Positions 24,362 to 36,317 of a stretch of 64,000 bases of DNA are shown in pieces. The notes beneath the pieces were generated by a model that saw only the letters and a program-made list of their open reading frames with translations, did no database searches and was not told the DNA's origin. Each line of letters starts with the position of its first letter. The first letter of the stretch is position 1. A program made the position numbers and the translations under genes. The stretch is from NCBI GenBank assembly GCA_026874595.1, contig CM049307.1, positions 18,889,079 through 18,953,078 on the forward strand, read 5' to 3'. The DNA comes from Sipunculus nudus (lineage: Eukaryota; Annelida; Sipuncula; Golfingiida; Sipunculidae).

Positions 24362-26545
24362 CACATTCGTAAAGCACTCATACAACGAACTACTAACAAG
24401 CGCCAATACAATAAAACCGAGACAATAAAAAGGAAAACCCATATGAGCTAATTAAGTCCGAGATAAATCAATTAAAATATGACTAAACAGTGACAAAAAC
24501 TACCAGCCGGCGTCTTTTTAATATATTAAAGGGGCCTAATCACCTGTAAAGCATGTTAAATTAACACGAAAAATGTTACGAAAAAATAAAAAGTTTATAA
24601 ATAAAAGTTTATGTAACAGGAAAAGACGGGATGTTAAATATGTTACATTACATGAACTGATTTATATGATGTTTTGTAAGATAAACTTATAAAACCATAT
24701 AACAAAATTTCTGCGTTGATCTAGCTTAAGTTAAAAATTAACGAAATACCAGTCTTCATGTTCCATATCACTAAAATGTGCTGCAAAAATTTAATTATAG
24801 ACACAAAATGACAATAAAACTTGTCAGTTTGTGCCTTCAAAATATTTATAATAATATTTATTTGAAACCTTCAGGGATAACCTCAAATTATGTCCAGGCT
24901 ACCACAGCGGAGGGGTTGGGGGTGATTTAAAAAGGGTAGGGAAGAAGGAGACGACTCCCGAGCTCCCTCATGGCCTCAGCAACGTGACAGTGGATGGATA
25001 AGAGGGTTTTTGAACGAAAGAGGTTAAATAGGATAAGTTATAATATTGTAGGTGCACACATAAAGGCCAACCTAAAGGTGTCCAAGAGATACGATCCAGC
25101 GCACCTCCAGGGCCAACGACCCTGCGACAACGCGGGAAGTCGGATGAACCACTTCCGCCGAAAGAATGTCTACTTGATAAGTACTGTGTGACGGCCGAGA
25201 CTACCTGTCAAATTTTAAATAAATATTTGTTACACTTCACGGATTCATGTTCTATTTATATTTCAAAATTGGATGCTTAAGAAATATTTACCATTACGTC
25301 CTCACAACAAAACATGCATGTTTATGAAAGCTGCCGTGAGATAATTCTAATCCAACATATTTGAGCGGATTGCATATACCCTCTTCACTACATTTCAATC
25401 TACGCCGCTGGTTTTTTTTTTTTGTAGCAGTCGTGGTGCATTGTGGAGGTCAGATTATGATACCCATAACCCCTAGACAGCAGACTCTTGTGAGACCGAA
25501 TCTGATCTGTGTGTCGGAAGATCCAGCTGAGCAGCAGCCACTCGATGACATCCCTTCCACCTACACGCTGTCTATAACTCTTTTAAATGAAAACTTATAT
25601 CAGAATATGGGGGGATAACCTTGAACGGGGTTAGCTTGAAACCGATAGTCTCTGCACCTCCCAACCATGTTAGGCTGTTTCAAGGTCTTTTATTCCCGAA
25701 GGGTTTTAGGAGGCGGCTGACAACGCAGTAGTCACACGTCAGCTTGTTATAAAGGTGTCGCCAACAGTCGCGGCGTTAACAACAGCTTCCGGGGTGACAC
25801 AGCCATTGATCCGCTGACGGAGCTGAACTAGCGCGGCCTCTTGAGAGTTTACAGCCGTGAACACTCGGCGCCACGCCTCCGGCCAATCACTACCGCTGTC
25901 ATGTTCAATCAGTGTTCTCATTAGCTAATCACGGGATTAAAATCAACATACCGGTAAACGTCTGCAAGGCGTGTACACTCATTTACGACGAATATACGTT
26001 TTCTTCCTTCGGGAAGCTATGTTTATTTAACAGACGAAGATAGAATAATTTTTCTCAGGCTCTTCAACCATCTGACCATGTTGTGATGGAGCAGCTGTCA
26101 GAACAGATCATACTGCGTCTAAATGTTTTTCAGGACCCTTTATACTTAACATTATGGAATATGACAACTCCAATTGTCATCTTCTCCTATTCGAAGACTC
26201 CCTGGTTCCCTAACCGGACATATTTCACCCACAATTCCCAGGCACTTATTTTGTAGCCTTAATTTTTCGTGGGTTTGCATTAAAGGGTATTCTGGTATGT
26301 TGAATTCGGGGCTTTCACATGATGTCACACCTTTCGTAAACTAAACTCAAGTTAAATAGATTGAGTTATAGATGTTACTACAATATAGTTTCGTGCTTAA
26401 ATGAAATGACATGAAAAATCCTAGTTATGACACTTTACATTGAGATGATTTTTTATAGTGGAAGATAAGCCAATATCGTATTTAATGATACTGATTATAA
26501 TATTTTTAATAATAAAAATATGATAATTTATTTTATAATCATTTT
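24360..26545. other. Intergenic DNA, nothing recognised
   Basis: Part of this stretch (about 25060-25200 and 25740-25920) is less AT-rich than its surroundings. Open frames there are short and carry no motif I know. Confidence 0.5.
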
Positions 26546-26550
26546 TATTA

Positions 26551-26594
<44 letters not shown>

Positions 26595-26632
26595 GTAGTA
26601 GTAGTAGTAGTATTATAGTAGTAGTAGTAGTA
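26546..26632. repeat. (TTA)n followed by (GTA)n microsatellite
   Basis: TTA trinucleotides run to about 26594, followed by GTA/TAG units with one interruption. This looks like a compound trinucleotide microsatellite in which one base change in the unit has spread. Confidence 0.95.
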
Positions 26633-26869
26633 TAAGTATTATCATTTTTATTAGAGGTCTTTGGATTCATAAATTGTGAGAAGTTGACTACCCTATATAC
26701 TAACTTCAAGGTTTCAAAACCCGCATGATTCATTTTGATCCACGGTATGATTAATCTTGACCTAGCTGATCCGCCTGATACAGGTTCCGTAAATAAAATG
26801 ATTAGATATGCTACCTGATCAGACCAAGAGTTAACTTAGCGGGCCAAGCCAATCAAGCTAGGATAATTT

Positions 26870-28390
26870 TTCAATGGCTTCACATTACCCCCTCGCTGAA
26901 GCTCATATCACTATTAATTATATTCTGCAAAGTGAGGCTTCAAAATTTATCAATTTTATCCAATATAGGGATGAAATAAAAGCATGCGTGTTTTGGAGAG
27001 ATTCGGTGTTTGTGATAGCAAGACTTGAGATAGCACCCTGGTCACCCCTCCATTTTCAGCAGCATATACTGACACTTGGCAAGCGACTCTGGAACATCTA
27101 TCAACTTGGGAAAGAATTTTTTTCACCGAATATGGGGCCATTACAGAGAATCACTCTTATGAAAAGGGGATAAATTTATACTATAAAAATGGTAAAGTAG
27201 GTGGCGCCACCTGTCTGGTTGACAAGAAAACTCTCCATGATGGATGTACATGCCAAATTAGAGACCAGGACATTGAAGGACTCCTCAGAAATGAGCAGTT
27301 TTCATCTAAAACAAATGTACATATGGCCACCACACAAAAAAAAGACAGATGGCGCCACCAGTCTTGCATACAGTTTCAGACCAATACAGCACACCACTCC
27401 TAAAAATGAACATTAATTAATTCTACAAAAAAGGAAAGGAAGGTAGCGCCACCTGTCGGGTTTACGAGAAAACTTTCAAAGATGGATGGAGATGTCAAAT
27501 TTCAGACAAATACCTTGAACCACTCCGGAGTTATAAGCAATTTTCACCAAAAGCACATGTACAGATGGACGCCACGGCAAAAAATTGCAGATGGCACCAC
27601 CAGTCTTGAGTAAAAGATGGAGGAGTGCAACATGTACATGCACAATTTCAGCCCAATCTGTCCATAAGTTTTAGACTTTTAATGTTCACAGTACTGTCAA
27701 ATGACAATGATGGGGTATTAAAAATTACGAAAACAAGAGAAAGACAGAAGGTTGCGCCACCTGTCTTCCGCAAAAGACAAAGCTATCCAAGATCTTCGGT
27801 CAATTTGATTTTTAGACCAATCCATGCATCCTCTATTGAGATATTTATGATTTCCTGTGATTTTCTCCATATATGGCAATATTCAAGGTCAAGGCCACAC
27901 TCATAGGAAAGGTCATGACCCCAATTTAACATTACATCATTCCATAACCCATGTCTATTTATATGCATAATATGAAAGAAATCTGTCCATTAGTTTTTAT
28001 CTTATAATGCTCACAGTATTGTTAAGTGGCAATGAAGGGGATATTAAACGGCACGTAAACAAGAAAAGGATAACAGGTGGCGCCACCAGTTTCCGGTACA
28101 CGACAACACTATACAAGATCTTCGGTCACGATGATTTTTGGATCAATCCATGCAACATTTATTGAGATATTTAAGAATTTATGTGATTATCCCCCATAAT
28201 GGACCTATTCAAGGTCAAGGTCACTCTCCTAGAAAAGGTCATGACCCCATTTTGAATAGGCTTCGTCCTCTCACCCATATCTATGCACATGTCAAGTTTC
28301 GTAAAGATCCGTAAAGATTTTTTGAGTTATCGCGTCCAAACGAAATCTCGGCGGCGGCGCACCGTGCTTAAACCATAGTATCTCTAGACT
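26870..28390. repeat. GGCGCC-type repeat cluster
   Basis: Several diverged units alternate GGTGGCGCCACC-type motifs (27200, 27348, about 27442, about 27589, about 27751, 28076). Flanking text recurs: CTGTC(T/G)GG...GACAAGAAAAC, then CA(A/C)CAGTCTTG. The last two units (about 27750-28070 and 28071-28390) share AAGATCTTCGGTCA, ATTGAGATATTTA, TTCAAGGTCAAGG and GGTCATGACCCCA(A/T)TTT. The cluster ends GTCAAGTTTCGTAAAGATCC ... TCTCGGCGGCGGCGCACCGT, a style of repeat ending I associate with molluscan genomes. It has no coding capacity. Confidence 0.8.
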
Positions 28391-29896
28391 TCGTATATAG
28401 ATGGATCGTGGAGTAAAAAACCGGGTTCATGGTATTTGGGGTTAATCCGGTTCCTGTGTGTCTGTTTTTACGTGTTTGTGATTTTTGATCTGTGGATATT
28501 TATGTTTTTTTTATGGTGAAATGGAGCTTGTTTTCTAACAAGTGAGTGTTTCAGGCAGTTTGTTTTACTTTTAAAAGAACCTGGTCGTTCACATCTTTCG
28601 TGGTGTGACACCATAGATCGACTGCTGACCAACTTCCGACATTTCCAGCTCTGTCAGTCTCTCTGTCCCTCTTTCTCCCTCCGGAGGACAAAACTTCGTA
28701 ATCCGACCCCGTTCTTGACCCCGTCACTAATGAGTTCTTATTTTGACATTGGTACACCTAAAATAAGATCCTTCAGTATATTAAGTGTTACAGAACCTAT
28801 TGAATGTGACTGGCCTGGTTTGATTAGACACTGGTGTTGGAGCAGAGGTCTCGTGTTTGGTACACTAATTAATCACAGGGCCTGTTGCAGGCACGACCCA
28901 TGTCTGACCCGCTCTCTCATTAGACAACTGGTACCAGCGTCACTTTACATTAGTATACATACCACTTCGCGGTTACCATTGTCTTTGTATATCCGCTGTG
29001 TACACTAGTATCTGCTGAGTAGGAGATACTGAAAATACGTAATGTTATAGTGGATCCTATGAAATTATTTTATGCAGTCACTACGTTAAAAGTTATCCTG
29101 TTATTATTTAATACTAGCATATCACCAACTGTTCAAATGTATAATCAAAGGTAAACTAATGTAAAGACACTGTCAAATGTCAACGCTTTTATTAATACTT
29201 TTCAATGTGAAGGGGTATTGTATAAAGATTCTATCCCGCAGCATGAAGAAGGACACACACTGCTCTGGTTGCTTGATGCCTTTGTTGTCTTCTGACCTTA
29301 TACACAGCATCACGTAAACTTTGATTCTGGAGCCTAACCACAGCATCTCAGTTTCCCCAGCAAGTCACAACATCCCATAACGACCAACTGCACATACAAG
29401 AGCACAGCATCTAAACCAGGTCACATAGCCACTGGAGGCTGTCTCCCGTCCCCCTGTCTGAAGGACAACGAAGACGCTGCAAGTATCGTGTGAACGGGTT
29501 TCGATGCGACAAAAAAATGGTGCAGTATTGGAGTGGAAGAATTGACAAATCGGCCACGTGCCTGGTGCTTAGCCAGCGTTAAAAGGATGCACGTATAAGG
29601 TATCAAGGGTTCCAGTTTATTACTCCCGGTATCAATGGTATAGTTTACCAGGATTTTTTTCATGAGTTTCTTCATAGCCAATTTCTTTTGTCCCTCCCTC
29701 CTTCAAACCATTAGCAATGGACAATTCTTGAACATTTGACCTAGAAATTTCTATTTTGACATTGAGACAGGTCATTTCCTAGAGAACCCATATACTGCAA
29801 GTTTCATCGATTTTGCAAGATAGGTGGCGCCTCCTAAAATTCTTCCAATTTTACCTTTAATATAATTGCCATTGACCAAAAAATTGATGTAAAAAT
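28391..29896. other. Intergenic DNA; one isolated GGTGGCGCC relic
   Basis: No gene is supportable. AGGTGGCGCCTCC at about 29822 is a further relic of the GGCGCC family, lying just left of the TRIM element. Confidence 0.5.
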
Positions 29897-30052
29897 TGTA
29901 ACGGGGTGATATAAAAGCGGACCGCACTGTCTCGCTAGAGAAGTTTGTTTTTCTAGCGAAGCGGTTGGAAAGCCGGACATGCGCGCCACTGACATGGGTT
30001 CGAATACCGGATCGGCCCAATATTTTCCCCTGAGCAATTTATCTTCGTAATA
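29897..30052 (+). repeat. TRIM 5' LTR (156 bp)
   Basis: Starts TGTAACGGGGTGATATAAAA and ends ATCTTCGTAATA. TATAAAA lies at 29910-29916, only 14 bases in, so any U3 region is tiny. An internal foldable segment, TCTCGCTAGAGAAG...TTCTAGCGAAG, precedes the tRNA-like boxes. It differs from the 3' LTR at roughly 18 positions without net length change, which implies an old insertion. Confidence 0.88.
29954..30007 (+). promoter_or_regulatory. tRNA-like A and B boxes inside the TRIM LTR
   Basis: TAGCGAAGCGGTTGG (29954-29968) fits the RNA polymerase III A-box pattern TRGCNNAGYGG. GGTTCGAATAC (29997-30007) fits the B box GGTTCGANTCC at all but one position. The 43-base spacing equals that of tRNA genes. 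The 3' LTR carries the same pair at 30228-30242 (weaker A box) and 30271-30281 (perfect B box). Whether polymerase III uses them is inference. Confidence 0.65.
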
Positions 30053-30054
30053 AA

Positions 30055-30072
30055 TGGGGGCTCGTCCGGGAT
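30055..30072 (+). other. Primer binding site, tRNA-Pro type
   Basis: TGGGGGCTCGTCCGGGAT starts two bases after the 5' LTR. It ends its first triplet with TGG, complementary to the CCA end of tRNA. The 18-mer is identical to the classical proline primer binding site known from gammaretroviruses (recalled from general knowledge), so reverse transcription was presumably primed by tRNA-Pro. Confidence 0.88.
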
Positions 30073-30158
30073 GACGGTAAACTTTGTGACCTAGGGAGTT
30101 AGTTCACCAAAGTGTGACTCCTGGGATGATTAGTCTTGTTCTGAAAGCAGAGAGCTCT

Positions 30159-30170
30159 TTAGAGGGGGTG
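30159..30170 (+). other. Polypurine tract of the TRIM
   Basis: TTAGAGGGGGTG lies flush against the first base of the 3' LTR (30171). A purine run in this place primes plus-strand DNA synthesis in LTR retrotransposons. Confidence 0.75.
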
Positions 30171-30326
30171 TGTTACGGGGTGACATAAAAGCGGACCGAA
30201 CTGTCTCGCTAAAGAAGCTTGTTTTTCTAGCGAAGCTTTTGGAACACCAGACATGTGCGCCAGCGACATGGGTTCGAATCCAGGATCGGCCCGATATTTT
30301 CCTCTGAGCAATTTGTCTTCGTAACA
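30171..30326 (+). repeat. TRIM 3' LTR (156 bp)
   Basis: Starts TGTTACGGGGTGACATAAAA and ends GTCTTCGTAACA. It has the same length and order of motifs as the 5' LTR, including A- and B-box-like sequences 43 bases apart. Confidence 0.88.
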
Positions 30327-32399
30327 AAGTTTAACTGTGCAGTCATACGTTTTCCAACAATTCATAAAACTGAAATAGTGTGATTCCGTCAGACTCATGC
30401 TTAAATAGAAAGTTCTTTAAAAGTGTTACTAATGCTATAATTTCGGAAATATCACTATGTTCGATCCATTTTGAGTGTTAATACATAGGAAACCAATAAT
30501 TTGTCTTTAAATAGTGTATTGATTATTTCGAAACTTATACATAGTGCTATTTATTGTATGTAGGTCTTTGATACTTGATTAGTTAGGCAGTCCAGTGGTG
30601 CCACTAGAATGATAGCGCAAATGTAATGTTTATTTTTACATTGCAAAATCACCTTGTTTTAGGGGAGTTCACTTCAAGCAAAAGCAAACTCATTGACCCT
30701 TTACAGACGGTTATAAAGTTTTATGATGTTTCAAATTAAATTGTTTATTCTATGGGTGAAGTGAAACCTTATTTAATATTGTTCAAGTGTCATAAAGACC
30801 TTATTTGCTAAAATAAGGCAAGTAATTAATGAAGAAAGATGCTTTCAATAGAAAAATATGAAAAGTACAACAAACATTCGAAAATATCATGTGATGGACA
30901 TTTAAAACTAATTTAAATCTAAACCTCATAATCCATACACCATGTTCAACATTAAAAACACTGCAGTAAATGGGAAAATAATACGTCAAAGCGAGTTTTG
31001 CCATCTTAATTTTATTACATAACGTATTGCTCCGAACAGTTAAACTGTGTTGAAATAACTTTAAATCTTTTCTTTTTACGTCCTGAGGCTGAGGATCCAT
31101 AAAAGAAGAAATAAAAAATATCTACATATACAAAGAAGTTCAAAACATAAGAGTGCTGAACCGATCCGCGTATATCGTATTACTGTAGCAAATGTTATCG
31201 GTCCTAAAGCCATTTTGGATCTCCGTCCCATTGAAGTCTTGCAGTAGGATCATCTTTCTTCGGGGATATGAAACCCAGATTTGCCCGCGGGGAAATCCGA
31301 AGGTTACGGTTAATTAAAGTCATACCGTGCATGGATTTAGTTCAAAGTTGGAATACCATTTCATCCCCTTTCAAAATAAAATATATGAGTTTAATAGTGG
31401 GACCCCTTTAGCCTGGAGATAAAATACCTGTTAATAAGACGAGGTGTATATGTAAAAAAAGTATAAATGAAAGCCAGTCTAAGGTCCCCTGTGACAGATC
31501 AAACTCGAGTATAACTTAAGGGTGAGCCATTTATTTTCTTTGTATAAGCTCGAGTTGGTTTTCTCCACGCACATTTTTATATTATACCCAAGGACTTAAA
31601 GCTCTTATGTCCACTATTCTTCTCTTTCATTAAAGGCCCTGTAGAGATACATATGGACATATGGTGAATTAGAGTTAATGGTCCAGGACACGTAGCTATC
31701 GGACATGAATCCTTGCTAATTTGGGATAATAGCGAGGGACTCGGAGGCCATTAGCGGCTTAAAGGAGGAGGAGATGCACTCAGCCTGAGCGGATCACCTG
31801 GACATTTCTTTTCTCTACGTCTAGTAAAATATTCATTTGAGTAAACACCACGGAAACCCCTGCAGAACCAACACCTTTAAGCAGCATAATCTGACACGTA
31901 CGTCTTATCTTTCTCCAAAGAATATACACAGATAAAACAGACAGAAAGCCTCTCTCAAAACTCTTCACTTTTTCACCTTTAATTCGACAGCAAATCACAA
32001 CAAATCTAAACACTAAATACTTAAGGGCCAATAAATGTAAAATTATTTTGAAAGTATGATTATATAAAAAATGATCATGTCTTCACCGCCATTAATCTGG
32101 GGTGGATATTTATTTGTTTGCAGGCGGAAGGAGATACCTTAGAGACCGGTCTTATAAGTTTGGGTTTACAGCATTGCTTTAGCATATTGATTGTTGTTAG
32201 CGGTAGTTAGGCATGATTTGTGATTGATGCAACAAGATTTATAGGAAATATTTGGCACCCTTCGGGTCAAACACTTGTACAGAGGATCCTTTGATACCCG
32301 CTCTGTGCGGCAAATTTTCAGATGATCTGATGAAGGTCGAGTCACACAGGCCTATATAATTGGTACCAAGTTTTCGCCGACCGATACCGAATCGTTGCA
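30327..32399. other. Intergenic DNA, nothing recognised
   Basis: AT-rich DNA with short open frames only. No element ends or RNA genes were seen. Confidence 0.5.
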
Positions 32400-33060
32400 C
32401 GGCAGGTCGTGACATTGGCTGGTCACGACCGATCCGACTGGGTGGTACGACGCGTCGCCCGACCTTACCTGTTCAGGTTACACTTCTTCAACGTATGTCG
32501 CAAAAATAGAATATATCAGTTCGCCGTAAAGGTCGTTGAGGTAGAGGTAAAAAGCTTATTTCTCAATCGGCCGTACTGGGCTCCTACGGCGTGTTTGCGT
32601 CCACATTTGGTAAAAAAAACTCACGTGCCACGCAAGCGTTTCTTTCGAAATCGAGGTCGCAGACAGTCTGTAAACATGTACGGAGAATGTTGGACAGGCC
32701 GTACCCATAAGGCAATGGGCACTTGCTCCCTCACTACGTGAGACGTTCGTCATAAACCACGGATTTTCTTCTGATTAGATTGCACGTCTCACTTGCTTAC
32801 GCCTTGCGGGGGAGCAAGTTACACTTGTTGTTTGATGAGAATTCGTATAGTTTGATGGAAATGTCCAACATCCTCCGTACGTGCTAACGACCTTGAAATT
32901 TCGCCAGGGCAACTTGCGTGGCACGTGAGATTCCGCACAACGTTTGACGGAAACAGGCAGTAGGTGCCCGTACGGCCCTTTGTGACCTAGTATTCTTTAA
33001 TACGTCGGGCCCGGTCACCGCACACCGTAGAGTACCGTAGGGGTTTTGGACCGCAGGAAT
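32400..33060. repeat. CpG-rich segment, probably diverged repeat
   Basis: Base composition changes sharply here to GC- and CpG-rich. Motifs such as CCCGGTCACCGCACACCGTA, CCGTACGG and CGTGCCACGCAAG resemble the CpG-rich repeats that follow. I could not define ends or a copy number. Confidence 0.45.
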
Positions 33061-33436
33061 ACTTAGGCCTCGGTCACAACTCGCTATATACGGTCATCGC
33101 CACCGTAGATCACCGTTCGGTTTTTGAAAGGCAGGAATACTTATGCGACCGACGTGCGGGAATGGCAAGGTGTCTTCCTCATTCTCAGGGCATTTGCGCG
33201 GTAAAATAAACTAACTCTGCGGACGCCACAAGCTAACCTTGCGGAAGCCGCAAAGACCCTTAATTAACGACAGCCGCAGGTACATAGTATGTTTCTCGAG
33301 TCGCCGAGTAGACGTTAAAAATCACACGGGCATCCTATGATATTCGTACAACTACTGTACGGTGTCCGTACGGAGCCGGTAAGTGGCTGCCTGACGCTAG
33401 GCCGCCGCATCAACGTTAGCGCTTGCGCTAATGTCA
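33061..33436 (+). mobile_element. CpG-rich MITE-like repeat, copy A
   Basis: Starts near GGCCTCGGTCACAACTCG and matches 55982 onward along most of its length. Shared blocks are CCGTAGATCACCGTTCGGTT, AATGGCAAGGTGTCTTCCTC, GCGGTAAAATAA, AACCTTGCGGAAGCCG, GACAGCCGCAGGTAC, CGGGCATCCTA and GGCCGCCGCATCAA. The right end seems replaced by the start of copy C at 33437. Confidence 0.75.
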
Positions 33437-34020
33437 GTTAAGCCCCGGTCACAACCCACCGTGCGTGTTTTTAGTCCGTTCGTTTTTTGGGGAGGCCGTG
33501 GCTTCGCTTTTAAATATATTGAAGAAATCTTATGCATGACGGGGGGTTTTGGGGGGTCGAGAACCCCTGCCATGGCACCCGTTGACCCCTTCCTGCAAAA
33601 AAAGAAAAATCCTGGATCAGTGCGCACAACGTGCGTTGTAAGTGCGGAGCACGTGCTTACTCGGTTCGGTCAACATGATTTCTGAGTGCTCATAGGACAG
33701 CTGAACTGGGGAAGTGCTGAGTAAGCACTGACGACGCACATATCACGTGCTCAGCACGCACGTGCTAAGTGCAACGTCCGTATAGCAAGTGACCGTGGGA
33801 AAAAAATTAAAAGACTCACGGAGCCAGTGCGTTGTGCACTCATTGGCTACACGAACTTAGTAAAGGTTTCTCGTGCACTCAAAATACTACGGTGTGTCTG
33901 CGTGCTCCCAAATCCGTACTGAGGCGGTACTTACCACGAACATATCCCCAAATTTTGCCACGGTTTTGCAAGTAAACAGCACGCACTTGCAAGTACGGCG
34001 GGTTGGGACCACGGCTCTAG
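33437..34020 (+). mobile_element. CpG-rich MITE-like repeat, copy C
   Basis: It starts with TTAA then GCCCCGGTCACAACCCACCG. Its other end, read inverted from about 34018, is AGCCGTGGTCCCAACCCGCC, so the ends are imperfect inverted repeats. The interior differs from copy A, as expected of another subfamily sharing termini. Tandem-like GTGCTTACTCGG/GTGCTGAGTAAGC and AGCACGCACGTGCT motifs give local dyad symmetry. The right-hand flank no longer shows TTAA. Confidence 0.6.
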
Positions 34021-36129
34021 TAAGGTCTTCCGTGCGACGTCCTACTGAATGTATTGAGATAGACATAAGATCTTTTGCCATTATTTTCCCACACAATCTC
34101 CTAATAATACGTTCTTTCCTTCAGAAGTATAACCCTGTTTAAACCGAACGGCATAACAATTTTTTTATAGTACTAGAAAAGGAGTGTAACTGTCACTATA
34201 CTGTTACAAGGATCTCAGTTCCAATGAGTACTCGTAAAAATTATTCCCATTTCGAAAAGTTCTACGTGCGATATGTTCTACTACTAAGTAATCGTAGGTA
34301 CCTCTACATGCTGGCGCAACCGCTCGCCGAGGACTTTTACATAAACGAGACCATTCGGTGTTATTGCACTAAACAATATCTCACTCAAGGACCGGCTAAT
34401 AAATAATCACACGAGCAGCCCTATGGCGGAATAAATGCAGGGAAACATGACCCTTAAACTGACCAACTGATTAAGAGCGCTCGTTATATGACACCTTGAC
34501 AACAATTTTATGACACATATCGGAGATGGTCGGTAAATAAAAGTCCTGACTATGAAACCTTGGCTGCATGATTGGGTCCATATCTTACAAATATCAGGTT
34601 GAGTGAAAATAAATCTAAATCCTCTTCCCACAGTTGCAACAATGGATATTAGTATTTGAACACCCAGAGTTTTGCTTCTTTTATATTATCAGGTTCCGAA
34701 TTTCAGTTATTCATTATCAAGAAAACCACATCTGACACAAACTGTAATGAATACATCACAGCCATGATCTATGAGTTTATGTAGAGATATTTTATCGTGG
34801 AGGCTCAGGTGAGGGGTTTTGGCCAAGACCATCAGCGACCATATTAAATTTACCTTTAGGACATAGTAAAACACAGCTGCTAAACACTGAAAATTAACAA
34901 CAAGCGTATGAAGTTAGGTTCAATCGGTCGTGTGACGAGTCACTGGGATCGCTGGTGGTTACGAACGACCGCAGGAGGCATAGCGGTCGTGAGGAGGTCT
35001 TTGAACCTGCACCAAACCTCTTAGTGACCGGCGTGGTCGTAGGTAGTCGAAACTGGTCGAAAGCTGTCTTTACGTGTCAGCAGATTACGATGATCCTGTC
35101 CATCATACGACCACATGACTAGTCGCAAGATTATTATGGATGGTTTGCGCTGGTCAAACGACAAATCGCAGGCGGTCTCTCTTGGTCGTACCCTTGTCGT
35201 AATAAAGTCTTATCTAAATATTCAGTCACCAAGACCGCCTGTTTTGTGCTACTAATCGCGACATCCTAATCTTGCACGAGAGACTCACCACTCCTAGTAA
35301 TTTCCAGTTTTCTGTTGCCGAACTTTTATATACCAGCAGTTGGGTTGAACTCGAACATTTTGAAGTCTCATTGTTATCTTATTCGTAAACGTATTGGACG
35401 TAAACGAGAAATAATCGGGAAGCAAATGAGAAAACAACGAGTGTATCTTCGAATCCTTCGTTGTTGTTTTGTTACTGCATGAGATCTGCATTTTAAGTAA
35501 CAAAATGGCGTTAGTCTCTTTCGTAAGCATTTCTAGGAAGGATCATGAAGCATCTAATGCTAATATTCCTATGCTCTTCTGAAACAGGTGTTAATTTTGA
35601 AAGAATATACCTATTTCGGGGCCGCGGATTAACAGAAAAGAGGAAAGTGGCTTTACCAGGCTTGTTTTAATGTTCATAAATACGGTGGAATCCCTGTACG
35701 TGTTCAGATAAAAGCTTTAAAGGACGCTATACAAAGCGTTCCTTTAGTTGCAAAGTGAAAGCTTCTGTAGGTGTCCAGCTACCAAATCATGTTTACCCTT
35801 CACAAAAACTATACACATTATTAAAAAATGGTTAATGCTGACGCTTAAGACCTAAAGTCAAGGGAACACTTCACTTTAGTTTTGGAGGGGCATACAAACT
35901 GATACTTTGAAGTGACTTATTAATGTAGACCTAAAAATACCGAACTTTCAAAACTCCACATCTAGCCCTACCACATAAAAAATCAAAACCGGCCAAGGAA
36001 TAAAGGAGATGGAAGATTTTTGGTGTTCCATCATTGATGAATTTAAAAATTCTGTGTAGTAGCTGAACAGCCATCTCCCAGCACGATTAGAATACAACAA
36101 ACACGAGCAAGATCAGTCAAGAAACAAAG
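34021..36129. other. Intergenic DNA with a GGTCGT-rich patch
   Basis: Between about 34915 and 35205 the hexamer GGTCGT/ACGACC recurs many times (for example 34926, 34985, 35034 and 35184) in a CpG-rich patch. It may be another repeat, but I found no ends. The rest is AT-rich and featureless. Confidence 0.45.
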
Positions 36130-36240
36130 GAGAAGAACTATTATTTTCCAAGTGTGGACGGACGCCAGACCGAAGGACAAAATCCATGGCACAAGCCTAT
36201 CGAGCTTATGGCCCGGATGAGCTTACATGAAAGGGCCCAA
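36130..36240. repeat. Fragment of a GGCGCC-type repeat end
   Basis: GTGTGGACGGACGCCAGACC followed by GGACAAAATCC and ATCGAGCTTATGGCCCGGAT resembles the terminal ACGGACGG...GCCGGACAAAG...TAGCTCAG part of the repeats at 15.6-16.6 kb. It is short and diverged. Confidence 0.45.
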
Positions 36241-36317
36241 TTTCCATGTCTGACGTGTATATAATAAAATGAATACATTGAGCCTTTAATTTAAATTAGC
36301 CGAGGAGAGAGGAATCG

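Larger units (their letters stand above)
29897..30326 (+). mobile_element. TRIM: miniature LTR retrotransposon (430 bp)
   Basis: Two direct repeats of exactly 156 bp (29897-30052 and 30171-30326, roughly 88% alike by eye) flank 118 bp of internal DNA. The LTRs have TG...CA-type ends with inverted termini TGTTAC/GTAACA (TGTAAC and GTAATA in the first copy). Two bases after the first LTR lies an 18-base primer binding site matching the 3' end of tRNA-Pro. A purine-rich AGAGGGGGTG directly precedes the second LTR. LTR, primer site, polypurine tract, LTR with no coding capacity defines a terminal-repeat retrotransposon in miniature, dependent on proteins made elsewhere. A partial relative lies at 60388. 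The 5-bp flanks AAAAT and AAGTT do not match, so a target duplication is not shown. Confidence 0.88.

Noticed and set aside
29897-30326. Two tandem SINEs because of the tRNA-like boxes
   Set aside because: The primer binding site, the polypurine tract and equal-length repeats with TGTTAC/GTAACA ends are LTR features that a SINE pair would not explain.
32409-32741. 110-codon open frame in the CpG-rich segment
   Set aside because: High GC content lowers stop-codon frequency, and the segment resembles the MITE cluster; no protein motif was seen.
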